From assembly GCF_000332175.1 (NCBI RefSeq), contig NZ_KB235914.1, positions 3,964,868-4,028,867 of the forward strand: a DNA stretch of 64,000 bases, written 5' to 3'. Positions within the stretch are counted from its first letter, which is position 1, and each line of letters opens with the position of its first letter. Positions 1-8,975 of this stretch are shown piece by piece. The position numbers were made by a program, and so were the translations under genes. The stretch is from Pseudanabaena sp. PCC 6802 (GTDB lineage Bacteria > Cyanobacteriota > Cyanobacteriia > Pseudanabaenales > Pseudanabaenaceae). The notes beneath the pieces were generated by a model. The model was not told where the DNA came from, did no database searches, and was given only the letters and a program-made list of their open reading frames with translations.

Positions 1-2395
1 TAAACAGATTTTCATCCTTACGCACGAGCGTAAATGAGGTAACGATCAGATCTCGATCGAGGCAGGATGTTTTGAATGTCTCGACATCCTGGGCGCGATC
101 GCTGCCATGATGCACGGTGACGCGCAGATGCGGCGCAAATTTTTCGACTTCCTTTTTCCAGTTACCAACTACGGATGTGGGTGCAATTAATAAGGTTGGT
201 TTTAGCTCTGTTTTGTCGGCAACGGCGATCTCGATTTCATCTGCTTTGCTCTTACTGGTTTTGCTGGTTTTACCAGCAATCTTTGCCGCTGATTTAGTCG
301 CAGTTGTGCGGTTGGGTTTCTTTGTAATGGGCGTTTCCTTTGCTTCTGCTCGTTCGTTTACTAATCGTGCGATGACCTGGATGGTTTTACCCAAGCCCAT
401 ATCATCGGCGAGACAACCATTCAAGCCTAAATTCTCCAGATATTGCAGCCAGGATACGCCACGGCGCTGGTACTCCCGCAAAGTCCCATTGAGTTGCGGT
501 GGATTGGGAATTGGCTCAAATCGACTCTTATCATTGAGCTGCGCTAGCATTTCTTCGAGAGTGCTGTCGCGATCGACTTCGAGATTGTCATCTGAGGCAA
601 CCAATTTCATAAACTCGGTCAAGCTCATTTCTGGCTGCACCTGCTGATGCTGTTGCCAGAATTGCAACATCTCCTGCATTTTGTCGCGATCTAGCTCCAT
701 CCACTCACCGCGAAATTTAACGAGAGGGGCTTTAGCCTTAACCAACTGTTCCCATTCTTTCGCAGATATGCTTTCGCCTCCGATCGCCAGTTCGTACTGA
801 TACTCCACTAACCGATCTAAGCTGAAATAGCTCTGCTTTCCCTTTTGACTTCCAGCACTGAAACTTTTACCAACAGCTTTGAGGCGCAGCTTAGCCCGCC
901 TGCGTCCGGCAGGAGTCCACCAGGCAGGCACGATCACCTTATACCCTGCATCTTCTAATACCCAGGCCGACTCCTTGAGAAAGTCAAATGCCCGATCGAG
1001 ATTGAGGGACATGCCTATGGGGTGCTCGGTTTCCAGACCTTGCCACAGATCGTTGTAAATGCGAGCTGCATAGCCCAAATTTAGCAGTAAATCTTGCTCG
1101 AAGTTCTTGCCAAACTGTTTTTGCAGAGCCTTCTGCTTCGCCGGAGTCATGTTCCAGTAAGTTGACAGCGGTAGCTTGAGCGCAGGATCTTGCTTAGGTG
1201 CGACTTGAAATTCCAACTGCCACGGCTCTTCTTCTTTCAGCGGAGCTTGAAGTTGGAAACAGAGATAGAAGGATGAGTCGGTTTGGGTGCGACCGATCTT
1301 CTGCTGCCAAACCTGCCACTGTTGGTAGAGTTCTAAATCGGCTGCGGTTTTGCCAGGGGAATTGAGGGCATTGGGAGCTAAGCATCGCTCGAGGAGCGAT
1401 TCTGATAGCTTGCCTGCAAATGCAGCTGTGACTGGTGTATGAGTAACAAGATCGTGAAGCAGGCATTCCGAAAAATGACGTAATAGGGTTTCGCGATCGT
1501 GAAATTCCGGTTGGCTAACTGGCTGACTAAAGCCCGCTACGCAAGCAAAAGGCATGTAGTCGGTGTATTGTTGCATATCTGCCTCATACTGCTCTGAGAC
1601 AATTTGCCAGCCTGCATAGATCGCGAAATTAGATGTTGCTGGCGATGCTTCTGACGTTTCTAATGTTCTTGCGGATGCTTTTGGAGATGCCTTTTTCGCT
1701 GCGGTAGCTTTGGCTGCTATGTTTTTTGCCATAGCCGACGTTTTCTGTTTTCCTTTACTGGTAGCAATCGCTAATTCCTGATATTTAAGCGCGGGAATAT
1801 ACTGGTCTTTCTGGATAACTTGCAGAAAAGAGCGCGTATAGTGATACCAAAATAGAAGATCTGCACCTAACTGCACCTCTGCTAGATTGTTTAAGGCAAT
1901 AAAGTGCAGATCGTTCAAGAGGGCGATCGCATTAACGACGCGATCGTGGCGCAGCGACCCAGTAGCGGGGTTGGTTGTAACTTTGTAACAGTCAATTTGC
2001 CAGGATTGCAGCGCAAACGTCTCTGGAAGTTCTGTTTCCAGATATCGTGCTAATTCTAAGGATGGCAAAGCAGCGCGATCGGCTGTGGGCAAGAGAAAAT
2101 ATTTAGGCAAGATAGCAGTCTTATCATCTCTACGCACTGCATTGGTTAAAAGATCGTCTTTGATGGCCAGATCGTTGTACAAAAATTGCTTCAAGGCATC
2201 TGCGCGTAATGCATATGCGTGCATATCTTCTGGTACGCTGTCTGCCGCAGTTTTTTTCCTGGAGGCTCTACCTTTGGTGGCTGGGGATGCGGGTAGCTCT
2301 GCTAGCTCGGTTGATTCCACCCAAATATAGAAATTGCCCCTCTGGATAAAATCTGCTTCTGCATCCGGGATCCAGGTACCGTGAAGAATTTTCAT
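1..2395 (-). CDS. SNF2-family DEAD/DEAH helicase, 3' end cut by window edge
   Basis: About 798 codons are visible; the C-terminal helicase half lies beyond the left edge. The ATG at 2395 gives MKILHGTWIPDAEADF, a plausible N-terminus. The first ~600 residues form the long accessory region typical of bacterial SNF2 proteins with a DUF3670-like domain. The ATPase core begins near residue 640 (LREYQRRGVSWLQYL) and the Walker A motif DDMGLGKT lies near residue 663. Motif Ia (LLIAPTSVVGNW) follows. Two Ala/Lys/Thr-rich insertions, near residues 220-245 and 685-715 (the latter between motifs I and Ia), look like variable low-complexity linkers. The family uses ATP to translocate on duplex DNA and remodel protein-DNA complexes; its role in cyanobacteria is poorly known. 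No partner gene is adjacent. The family call is firm, the physiological role is not. Confidence 0.9.
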   Translation of the reverse strand, partial: MKILHGTWIPDAEADFIQRGNFYIWVESTELAELPASPATKGRASRKKTAADSVPEDMHAYALRADALKQFLYNDLAIKDDLLTNAVRRDDKTAILPKYFLLPTADRAALPSLELARYLETELPETFALQSWQIDCYKVTTNPATGSLRHDRVVNAIALLNDLHFIALNNLAEVQLGADLLFWYHYTRSFLQVIQKDQYIPALKYQELAIATSKGKQKTSAMAKNIAAKATAAKKASPKASARTLETSEASPATSNFAIYAGWQIVSEQYEADMQQYTDYMPFACVAGFSQPVSQPEFHDRETLLRHFSECLLHDLVTHTPVTAAFAGKLSESLLERCLAPNALNSPGKTAADLELYQQWQVWQQKIGRTQTDSSFYLCFQLQAPLKEEEPWQLEFQVAPKQDPALKLPLSTYWNMTPAKQKALQKQFGKNFEQDLLLNLGYAARIYNDLWQGLETEHPIGMSLNLDRAFDFLKESAWVLEDAGYKVIVPAWWTPAGRRRAKLRLKAVGKSFSAGSQKGKQSYFSLDRLVEYQYELAIGGESISAKEWEQLVKAKAPLVKFRGEWMELDRDKMQEMLQFWQQHQQVQPEMSLTEFMKLVASDDNLEVDRDSTLEEMLAQLNDKSRFEPIPNPPQLNGTLREYQRRGVSWLQYLENLGLNGCLADDMGLGKTIQVIARLVNERAEAKETPITKKPNRTTATKSAAKIAGKTSKTSKSKADEIEIAVADKTELKPTLLIAPTSVVGNWKKEVEKFAPHLRVTVHHGSDRAQDVETFKTSCLDRDLIVTSFTLVRKDENLF

Positions 2396-2492
2396 GTGTG
2401 CCACCACAGGCGATCGAAAGTCTTTATGCTTCAGCCTATCAAAAACTTATAGCCTTGCGGAGCCTTAATTTACAAAAATAAGCTTGGGATCT

Positions 2493-3506
2493 CTACTTGG
2501 ATCTGCCCCACGACCCAGCAAATTTCTGGACAAAGCTGAATATCCTGTTCTTGATTGGCATGTTGTTTTCCATCTTCACCACCTTAGACGGTGCATCGCC
2601 ATTCATGCCGACTAACTCATAAACAACCTTGTAATGGCCGCCGTCTTTTCCGCTCAGATCCATACTATAGCTGCGATTAATCTTAGCTTTTTCCTTTACC
2701 CGATCGTACACTGCCTCTGAGATCAACAACTCGCTTCCTAGTTTTTTATTCATGTTCTCAATGCGGCTGACAAAGTTTACCGCATCGCCAAGCGGCGTTA
2801 CTACTTCGGGTTTGGATGGATCTACGGAAACAAGGACGACAGAACCGTAATGTATGCCAATATTGACTTTGAGAGGACTGTAAGACAATTGCTGCAAGCG
2901 CGCGTTCAACTCTTTAACGAATTCCTGAATTTCTAAGCCAGCCCAAACGGCTCTTTCGGCGATCGCTTCATAGTTATCTATACCAAACACTGCCATTACC
3001 CAACCACCCATATAGTTGTTGGTAACGCCACCGTACTGGCTGATTACTTTATTGATGCCGTGAAAGTAGCGACTCATGATGTAAACAATATCGTAGGGAA
3101 AATTAACTTCATCAAAATTAGTCGCACCCCGAATCGCCGCAAACAAAATAGCGACCGTTTTCTCATTCCCAATGGAATCTTTGGATAGTTGTCCTTCAAC
3201 GATATCGATATCATCGTTATCGAGTACCATGCGGCGAATTGCCACATCACCCGATACCTTTGTCTGACAGGCAAGCCGCACGTGCACTGGAAAGTCTAAT
3301 TTTTTCGCCAGAATTTTCTCGGCACTAGTGGGGGTGCTGCAATGTTGAATACCATCCAGGATCATGATGCGACAGGTCGAACAGTAGGCATTCCCACCAC
3401 AAACATGGGTATGGGGGATTTCGTTGGTAAGCAGAGCCTCCAGGATCGTCTCCGATTTCTCAACCTCGATGAATTGGTTATCTGGCAAGCAAGTAATCTG
3501 TGGCAT
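2493..3506 (-). CDS. [2Fe-2S] ferredoxin domain fused to a degenerate class III nucleotide cyclase domain
   Basis: Numbered from the ATG at 3506, residues 1-95 are a plant-type ferredoxin with the cluster pattern C36-x5-C42-x2-C45 and C80. Residues ~115-300 have the class III adenylate/guanylate cyclase fold. The two metal-binding aspartates are absent: the usual FxDIxGFT reads FAAIRGAT, and the usual IGDxxMAVFG reads MGGWVMAVFG. The transition-state residues N and R in GDAVNFVSRIE remain. The domain is therefore probably a regulatory pseudo-cyclase or nucleotide sensor coupled to redox state. An in-frame ATG lies 9 bases upstream at 3515, but the AAGG of the ribosome binding site abuts it, while the same site lies about 9 bases before 3506, so 3506 is preferred. 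The family of ferredoxin-cyclase fusions is known; the loss of activity is my inference. Confidence 0.85.
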   Translation of the reverse strand: MPQITCLPDNQFIEVEKSETILEALLTNEIPHTHVCGGNAYCSTCRIMILDGIQHCSTPTSAEKILAKKLDFPVHVRLACQTKVSGDVAIRRMVLDNDDIDIVEGQLSKDSIGNEKTVAILFAAIRGATNFDEVNFPYDIVYIMSRYFHGINKVISQYGGVTNNYMGGWVMAVFGIDNYEAIAERAVWAGLEIQEFVKELNARLQQLSYSPLKVNIGIHYGSVVLVSVDPSKPEVVTPLGDAVNFVSRIENMNKKLGSELLISEAVYDRVKEKAKINRSYSMDLSGKDGGHYKVVYELVGMNGDAPSKVVKMENNMPIKNRIFSFVQKFAGSWGRSK

Positions 3507-3618
3507 GTTCCCCATCCTTAGTTCTAAATAGCCCCAACACTAATTACGTCATACCGGATAGCTTGGATCTGTAACCTATAGACTAAATTGCCACGACTTC
3601 TTACCCGCCTGACATAAT

Positions 3619-3732
3619 TCAGGCAGCAGTCTTCACAAAGTGGGCAATCAACGTCCAGATCTCAAACCCTATAAAGCAAACTAAAAACACGAAAATGAGG
3701 ATATTGAGGATATTTCTAAGGTTTGCCAGCAT
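3619..3732 (-). CDS. possible small single-pass membrane protein (37 aa)
   Basis: A 37-codon ORF lies in the 300-base gap between the ferredoxin-cyclase gene and the ABC permease pair. The product has a polar start (MLANLRNILN), one strongly hydrophobic stretch at residues ~11-31 with W26, and a basic end (HFVKTAA). This is the shape of small thylakoid or membrane subunits, but I do not recognise it as any known photosystem, cytochrome b6f or NDH small subunit. A weak GAG-type ribosome binding site (GAGTGG) precedes the ATG. The rest of the 3507-3818 gap shows no other gene. It may be a real microprotein or a chance ORF. Confidence 0.35.
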   Translation of the reverse strand: MLANLRNILNILIFVFLVCFIGFEIWTLIAHFVKTAA

Positions 3733-3818
3733 AAAAACCACTCAGTTTTGACGCAAGTTTGTACAAAAACACCATAGCAGCATTTGCCAGTGTAATGTAA
3801 TGTAAAGTAGTCGACTTC

Positions 3819-4739
3819 ATGCTGCGCAAGTTGCCTCGCAAACCTCACAAATCATCCGAAAAATTTCAGTGGACTCCCTATTTGTTCCTGTTACCAGCAA
3901 TTCTCTTGTTGGTGATTACTACGTTTTTCCCGGTATTTCAGGCGATTTATCTGAGCTTTACTGACTATGATTTTGTTAGTCATCCCAGTTTTATTGGCTG
4001 GAAGAATTACACGAATTTGTGGGGCGATCGCGTATTTTGGCAAGTCTTTTACAACACGCTGATTTACCTGGTAGTTGCAGTTCCCTGCTTGGTCGTGCTG
4101 CCATTGATTATTGCAATTCTGGTGAACCAGAAACTGCGGGGCATTCAAGCTTTTCGCGTCATTTATTATTTCCCGGTAATTGTTTCTGTGGTGATTGCGG
4201 GGCTGGCCTGGAAATGGATTTATGCTGAAAATGGTTTGCTGAATTACTTTGTCTCGTTATTAGCATTCCGTCCAATTAAAATCCCCTGGCTAACCGATCC
4301 GAATCTTGCGATTTATTCGATCGCAGCGGTAGTAATTTGGCGCGGCTTAGGTTATTACATGGTGATTTATCTAGCGGGCTTGCAAGCTATTCCCCAGGAT
4401 TTATACGAAGCGGCGGCAATTGATGGTTCGGACGGTTGGCGCAAGCATTGGGATATTACCGTTCCCTTGATGCGTCCCTACATTCTGTTGGTATCCGTGA
4501 TTTCCGCGATCGCTGCCATGAAAATCTTTGAAGAGGTTTATATTATGGCGCGAGGCGACCATACCAATAGTACGAAAACCCTGGTTTATTACCTCTACGA
4601 AAAAGGGATTGGCAGTTTGGAAATGGGCTATGCTTCCGCGATCGGCGTAGTTTTGTTTGTTGTAGTCTTTGCGATCTCCATCGCCACGGTCAAACTCACT
4701 AATACTACTTCCAGTACAGGAGTAAAACGATGGCAGTAA
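3819..4739 (+). CDS. ABC sugar transporter permease, MalF/LacF-like
   Basis: A 306-residue inner-membrane permease of the carbohydrate uptake type 1 (CUT1) family. Six hydrophobic segments are visible, the first at residues ~22-45. The conserved EAA loop reads EAAAIDGSDGWRKHWDITVPL near residues 197-217, which docks on the ATPase subunit. Its stop overlaps the start of the next permease gene by 10 bases, so the two are translationally coupled and should form a heterodimer. No solute-binding protein or ATPase gene is adjacent, so the substrate cannot be named. Cyanobacterial relatives import glucosylglycerol, sucrose/trehalose or other sugars and share one ATPase encoded elsewhere. Confidence 0.9.
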   Translation: MLRKLPRKPHKSSEKFQWTPYLFLLPAILLLVITTFFPVFQAIYLSFTDYDFVSHPSFIGWKNYTNLWGDRVFWQVFYNTLIYLVVAVPCLVVLPLIIAILVNQKLRGIQAFRVIYYFPVIVSVVIAGLAWKWIYAENGLLNYFVSLLAFRPIKIPWLTDPNLAIYSIAAVVIWRGLGYYMVIYLAGLQAIPQDLYEAAAIDGSDGWRKHWDITVPLMRPYILLVSVISAIAAMKIFEEVYIMARGDHTNSTKTLVYYLYEKGIGSLEMGYASAIGVVLFVVVFAISIATVKLTNTTSSTGVKRWQ

Positions 4740-5584
4740 ATCGCAAACCAATCGGCACATTCCTACCTAAGAACCTGCTGCGGTATTTGGTATTGTTCGC
4801 GATCGCTATCCTCACAGTCGCTCCTCTACTATGGCTGGTGAGTACGGCCTTCAAGTCACCCACTGAGAATATATTTCGGTTTCCACCCCAGTTCATCCCC
4901 GCTCAACCTACATTTGAGAACTTCATCAAGGTGTGGCGCGACAACCCTTTTCACATCTATCTATTTAATAGTTTCCTAGTTTCCAGCATCACGGTTGTCC
5001 TCAATCTCCTGTTTTGCTCCCTAGCGGCTTTCCCATTGGCGCGATCCGAGTTTAAAGGGAAATCCTGGCTATTTTGGGCAATTATCGGCACCAGCATCAT
5101 TCCGTTCCAAATCACAATCGTGCCGCTATATATTCTCGCAGTAAAACTCAATCTCTATAACACCTACGCGGGTTTAATCTTCCCCTATGTAGTTTCAGCA
5201 TTTGGCATCTTTTTGATGCGTCAGGCATTCCTGGGAGTACCGAAGGAACTGGAAGAAGCCGCTCGCATGGATGGGTGCTCCAGTTTGGGTATCTGGTGGC
5301 ATGTGATGTTACCGTCAACGCGCCCCGCCCTCACCACGCTAGCTGTATTTACCTTTGTTGCTATGTGGGGCGATTATTTATGGCCGCTCATTGTTGTCAG
5401 CGATAGCAACCCCGCCCTATTCACTTTGCCACTGGGGGTAGCAAAACTAGAAAGTGCCTTCGATCAAAACTGGCGACTGATTGCCGCAGGCGCAGTAATT
5501 TCGATTCTGCCGATCTTGATTTTCTTTCTGTTCATGCAACGCTACGTTATTCCCAGCGACACTGGTGCGGGTGTTAAAGGTTAG
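4730..5584 (+). CDS. ABC sugar transporter permease, MalG/LacG-like
   Basis: A 284-residue permease, the second half of the CUT1 pair. It has six hydrophobic segments and an EAA loop, ELEEAARMDGCSSLGIWWHV near residues 173-192. The ATG at 4730 lies inside the end of the upstream gene and is preceded by AGGAG about 8 bases away, supporting this start and coupled translation. It ends 20 bases before the convergent Rpn gene. As with its partner, the binding protein and ATPase are missing from the locus. Confidence 0.9.
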   Translation: MAVNRKPIGTFLPKNLLRYLVLFAIAILTVAPLLWLVSTAFKSPTENIFRFPPQFIPAQPTFENFIKVWRDNPFHIYLFNSFLVSSITVVLNLLFCSLAAFPLARSEFKGKSWLFWAIIGTSIIPFQITIVPLYILAVKLNLYNTYAGLIFPYVVSAFGIFLMRQAFLGVPKELEEAARMDGCSSLGIWWHVMLPSTRPALTTLAVFTFVAMWGDYLWPLIVVSDSNPALFTLPLGVAKLESAFDQNWRLIAAGAVISILPILIFFLFMQRYVIPSDTGAGVKG

Positions 5585-5605
5585 GTTTAATTTGGCGCGA
5601 TCGCT

Positions 5606-6475
5606 CTATTCCTTTAGTCGTTCTACCTCTGCAACGGTCAAACCAGTTTTCTGAGCGATCGTTTCCGCATCCAGTATATCCAGTAGGGAGCTAGCAATCT
5701 CCAGCCGTTCTTCTTGCCGTCCCTCTAATCGTCCTTCTTGTCGTCCTTCTTTATAGCCAGTTTGTTGCGCCAGTAGAATCATATTGCGACTGTCATGCAA
5801 GACTCTCTGGCGTTTCTCCAAAATCTCTAATTCCTGTCTGCTCAGCCTGCTTTGCTCTGCTACAACAAACGCATGGCCGATCGCTGGAACTTCTCCCATA
5901 TTTGGCGGTACCGACTCCAACTTATTCGCTGACTTCAAAAAGTAGATCCACTTATCTACTAATGTCTCCAGTCGATCTAGATCTTTCTGGAATTTTGGTA
6001 ACTCTACGAACACTAGCTCGATATCATCGCTGTAGTCGGTTAGATCGTCTTTTTCCTTCAAACGATAGCGCGATATGACGCGATCGCTATCTGAAAACAT
6101 CTCAAAATCAGTAATTGTCAGCGCAATTACTGGATTGAGCAAAGTGTAATCTTCACCTACATCTAGTTGAATCGAGAATGCTTTTGCTGCGTTATATAAA
6201 ATTCGTTTGTCAAACCCCAGGACATTCAAGACCTGCATCTCGATGATTACTGTTTTACCATTGGTTAACGTTGCTTTTACATCCAGGAATGATTCTTTTA
6301 TCCCTTCAATTTGTGGTGCTTGATATGGATCGAGAATCACCAGGTCTCGAATCATATTCTGAGCATCATACAAAATGGCATCCAGAAAACTGATTAAGAT
6401 ATCTTTGCTTTGCTCGGAGCCAAAGATTTTCTTAAAGGCAAAATCAGTTTTGGGGTTAATGAATACGTTTGCCAT
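5606..6475 (-). CDS. Rpn-family recombination-promoting nuclease / PD-(D/E)XK transposase-like protein
   Basis: A 289-residue protein with the typical start INPKTDFAFKKIFGSEQSKDIL and the nuclease core LDVKATLTNGKTVIIEMQ near residues 84-102, whose D, E and Q fit the PD-(D/E)XK pattern. Near residues 242-262 a Gly-Arg-Glu repeat (EGRQEGRLEGRQEERLE) precedes a short C-terminal helical region ending in TGLTVAEVERLKE. Such proteins are numerous in cyanobacteria and related to RpnA-E of E. coli, which promote RecA-independent recombination. Several are thought to be mobile or phage-defence related. It stands alone on this strand. Confidence 0.9.
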   Translation of the reverse strand: MANVFINPKTDFAFKKIFGSEQSKDILISFLDAILYDAQNMIRDLVILDPYQAPQIEGIKESFLDVKATLTNGKTVIIEMQVLNVLGFDKRILYNAAKAFSIQLDVGEDYTLLNPVIALTITDFEMFSDSDRVISRYRLKEKDDLTDYSDDIELVFVELPKFQKDLDRLETLVDKWIYFLKSANKLESVPPNMGEVPAIGHAFVVAEQSRLSRQELEILEKRQRVLHDSRNMILLAQQTGYKEGRQEGRLEGRQEERLEIASSLLDILDAETIAQKTGLTVAEVERLKE

Positions 6476-6521
6476 AACGCAAAATAAATTTAGCTATTAA
6501 CTATAGCCATAGACAGATCTG

Positions 6522-6629
6522 TTAGGACAGTGGGTGTGGGGGCTGCGCCCCCACGCAGGGGAGGCAGGGCGGTCTTGGGGGTTTCCCCCTAGAGCCACTG
6601 CCGTGTTTCACCCCTGCACCCCGTCCTAA
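6522..6629. repeat. GC-rich palindromic intergenic repeat element
   Basis: The 317-base gap between the Rpn gene and rpmF holds a G/C-tract element unlike its AT-rich surroundings. TTAGGAC (6522-6528) and GTCCTAA (6623-6629) form outer inverted arms. Inside, GTGGGGGC/GCCCCCAC (6536-6543 and 6547-6554) makes a perfect 8-bp hairpin and GGGGG/CCCCC (6577-6589) a second. The flanks carry a short direct repeat ACTATAGCCATA (near 6500 and 6647). This looks like a dispersed cyanobacterial REP/MITE-like repeat. It could also act as a terminator. Confidence 0.6.
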
Positions 6630-6792
6630 GCCTGTTGACTGTTGACTATAGCCATACTTCAACGTTAACCCAACTTATGCTCTAAGGATCGATAACCACA
6701 ACAAAACAAGGGCTAGAAAGCTTTGCCCTTGTTTGTGCTGCAATAATAATTCAATACCTAGCTAAAAGTGTCAAAAGCAGTTAATAGGTGCT

Positions 6793-6972
6793 CTATTCTT
6801 CGTCTTCGGCATCTTCTTCAGCCATAGGATAGATAAAGCCGTCGTTTCGGCCTGTCAGGATGGATTTACCGAGGGAAATGGCTTTTTTTGCTTCTGCCGC
6901 AGCTTTACGCTTCCAGTTAGCTTTGCGGCTATCGCGCTTAGATTTTGATGTTTTCTTCTTGGGGACTGCCAT
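6793..6972 (-). CDS. rpmF: 50S ribosomal protein L32
   Basis: A 59-residue ORF with the canonical bacterial L32 start [20 protein letters not shown], a basic N-terminal half and an acidic tail (AEEDAEDEE). The usual IxLGKSxxTGRxxGFxYP segment follows the basic region. Length fits cyanobacterial and plastid L32. Like many cyanobacterial L32 proteins it lacks the C-terminal zinc-binding cysteines. It is a monocistronic gene on the minus strand, with the GC-rich repeat element downstream. Confidence 0.95.
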   Translation of the reverse strand: MAVPKKKTSKSKRDSRKANWKRKAAAEAKKAISLGKSILTGRNDGFIYPMAEEDAEDEE

Positions 6973-7141
6973 GACTTTAGTTAGCTAGTTAAAATGATGA
7001 ATCTACAGCCTATCTATTCTAGGGCATGTGACTGCTCCCTGCGAAAAAATTACAAAATTAGCTATTAGCTATCAGCGGTCAGCTTTTAGCTGGGAATTTT
7101 ACAATTCAGATAGGATTGCTTGTCTAAATTGGTACTAAAAC

Positions 7142-8821
7142 ATGGTTAATAATCTGCATCCGTCCAGTCTCAGTGAGGAATTTGGGAAAAGTGAGGTAAG
7201 TAAGGCGCTGGTAGCTGAAATCGACCTCATGATTCGCGCTCGCTATCCCATCCTCTATATTGTGGCGGTGGAGGAGGAACCTGTAGATCGGATCCTGGAG
7301 CTAGTGGCAACCCAGGGCTTGCAAAGACGACGGGTTTTGTTCTGGGATATCGTGCGCGGCTGGAGTGACAGCGGTGCGGACAAAGGCTCGGTAATGGGTG
7401 CCCTGCTACGGGTGGGGAAAAACCTCGCGTCCGGGACTTCCCCTCATCCTAATTCTGCCAATGCCAACAGTGATGACCAGGACAATGCTATTTTTGTCCT
7501 GCGGGATCTGCACCCGATTCTCAAAAACCCGACCGTACCTACCAATGTGCCGGTTATCCGCGAACTCAAAAATCTCGCTCGCGAGTTAAAACGCAGTCGC
7601 CGCACCCTCATAATTACTAGCTACACTCTGGAAATACCGCCGGAGATGACAGAAGAAATCACTGCGATCGAGTTTCCTTTACCGGACGTGCAGGAAATTA
7701 ACTACCTGGTGCGCCAATCGATCGCGCCCGATAAGTTAAAAATAACTGGCTTAGCTTGGGAGCAGTTAGTCAAAGCCTGTCAGGGTTTGAGCCGATCGCG
7801 CATCCAGCGAGTACTGGCGCGGGCATTAGCCGACAAGCAATGCGTAAACGAGACCGACATCGAAAGCGTTCTGGCAGAAAAGCAGCAGGCAATTCGCCAA
7901 ACGGGGATTCTGGAATTTTTTACAGTTAAAGAATCTCTAAAAAGTGTGGGAGGTCTGGAAAACTTGAAACAATGGGTGCGGATGCGCCGCGACGCATTTA
8001 CCGAAGAAGCCAGAAGCTACGGCATTCCCAACCCTAAAGGTGTCTTGCTAGTTGGCATCCAGGGTACGGGTAAGTCCCTGTCTGCTAAGACGATCGCCCA
8101 TGAATGGCGTTTGCCCCTGTTACGTCTGGATACGGGACGCTTATTTGGCGGCATTGTCGGCGAGAGCGAAAGCCGCGTCAGACAAATGATTCAACTGACA
8201 GAAGCCGTCGCGCCCTGCGTGTTATGGATCGATGAAATTGATAAGGCATTTGGCAATATTTATGCTGGTGGGGGCGATGGAGACTCCGGCACCAGCCGCC
8301 GCGTATTTGGGTCGTTAATCACCTGGATGCAGGAAAAGACCAGTCCGGTGTTTATCGTGGCGACGGCAAATAATGTCCGGATTTTGCCAGCGGAGCTACT
8401 GCGTAAGGGGCGCTTCGACGAGATCTTTTTCCTGAACCTCCCCACCGAGGCGGAACGGCAGGATATTTTTAGGGTGCATCTGCAAAAATTACGCCCCAGC
8501 CGCATCCGCGAATTCGACCTGTCTTTATTAGCCAAACAAACTAGAAATTTCAGCGGTGCGGAAATCGAGCAGGTAATTATCGACGGCATCCACCATGCCT
8601 TTGGGCGCGGCAGCATTGGCGATCGCCAGGACTTCACCACCGAAGATGTAATTACGGCAATTCAGGAGACGGTACCGCTCGCGGCGATCGCCCGCGACCA
8701 GATCGAAGCACTGAAGCAATGGGCATCGGAGGCAGGTGCGAGAACCGCATCTAACGACGAGCAGTTATTAAAAGAGCTACGGCGCTTTACAGCTCAACGC
8801 GATATCGATTTTGATGAGTAA
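7142..8821 (+). CDS. ycf46: Ycf46-like AAA family ATPase
   Basis: A 559-residue protein. The N-terminal ~240 residues (LIRARYPILYIVAVEEEP-type start) are characteristic of Ycf46. The C-terminal AAA module has Walker A GIQGTGKS near residue 305, Walker B VLWIDEIDKA near 360, sensor ATANN near 405 and arginine-finger region RKGRFDE near 420. Homologues are encoded in red-algal plastids and cyanobacteria, and the Synechocystis protein has been linked to stress and carbon-uptake responses. Some C-terminal acidic extension (RDIDFDE) follows the lid. The gene stands alone on the plus strand. Confidence 0.9.
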   Translation: MVNNLHPSSLSEEFGKSEVSKALVAEIDLMIRARYPILYIVAVEEEPVDRILELVATQGLQRRRVLFWDIVRGWSDSGADKGSVMGALLRVGKNLASGTSPHPNSANANSDDQDNAIFVLRDLHPILKNPTVPTNVPVIRELKNLARELKRSRRTLIITSYTLEIPPEMTEEITAIEFPLPDVQEINYLVRQSIAPDKLKITGLAWEQLVKACQGLSRSRIQRVLARALADKQCVNETDIESVLAEKQQAIRQTGILEFFTVKESLKSVGGLENLKQWVRMRRDAFTEEARSYGIPNPKGVLLVGIQGTGKSLSAKTIAHEWRLPLLRLDTGRLFGGIVGESESRVRQMIQLTEAVAPCVLWIDEIDKAFGNIYAGGGDGDSGTSRRVFGSLITWMQEKTSPVFIVATANNVRILPAELLRKGRFDEIFFLNLPTEAERQDIFRVHLQKLRPSRIREFDLSLLAKQTRNFSGAEIEQVIIDGIHHAFGRGSIGDRQDFTTEDVITAIQETVPLAAIARDQIEALKQWASEAGARTASNDEQLLKELRRFTAQRDIDFDE

Positions 8822-8975
8822 AGAGACTCTATTAACTAATGATGCGTCCACCATCGCTGAGATGCTTTGGCTTCTTGCAAGGCAAAAAATGTTCGTTTAG
8901 CATTGGTGTCAAACAATCGGTTACACTGAAGCACGGGCAATCAGTTTTTTTACCTTCCGGCAAAGAGTGCTAATT

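Noticed and set aside
117-647. Long open frame on the plus strand
   Set aside because: It is antisense to the SNF2 helicase frame, which has clear helicase motifs; composition reflects the shadow of the real gene.
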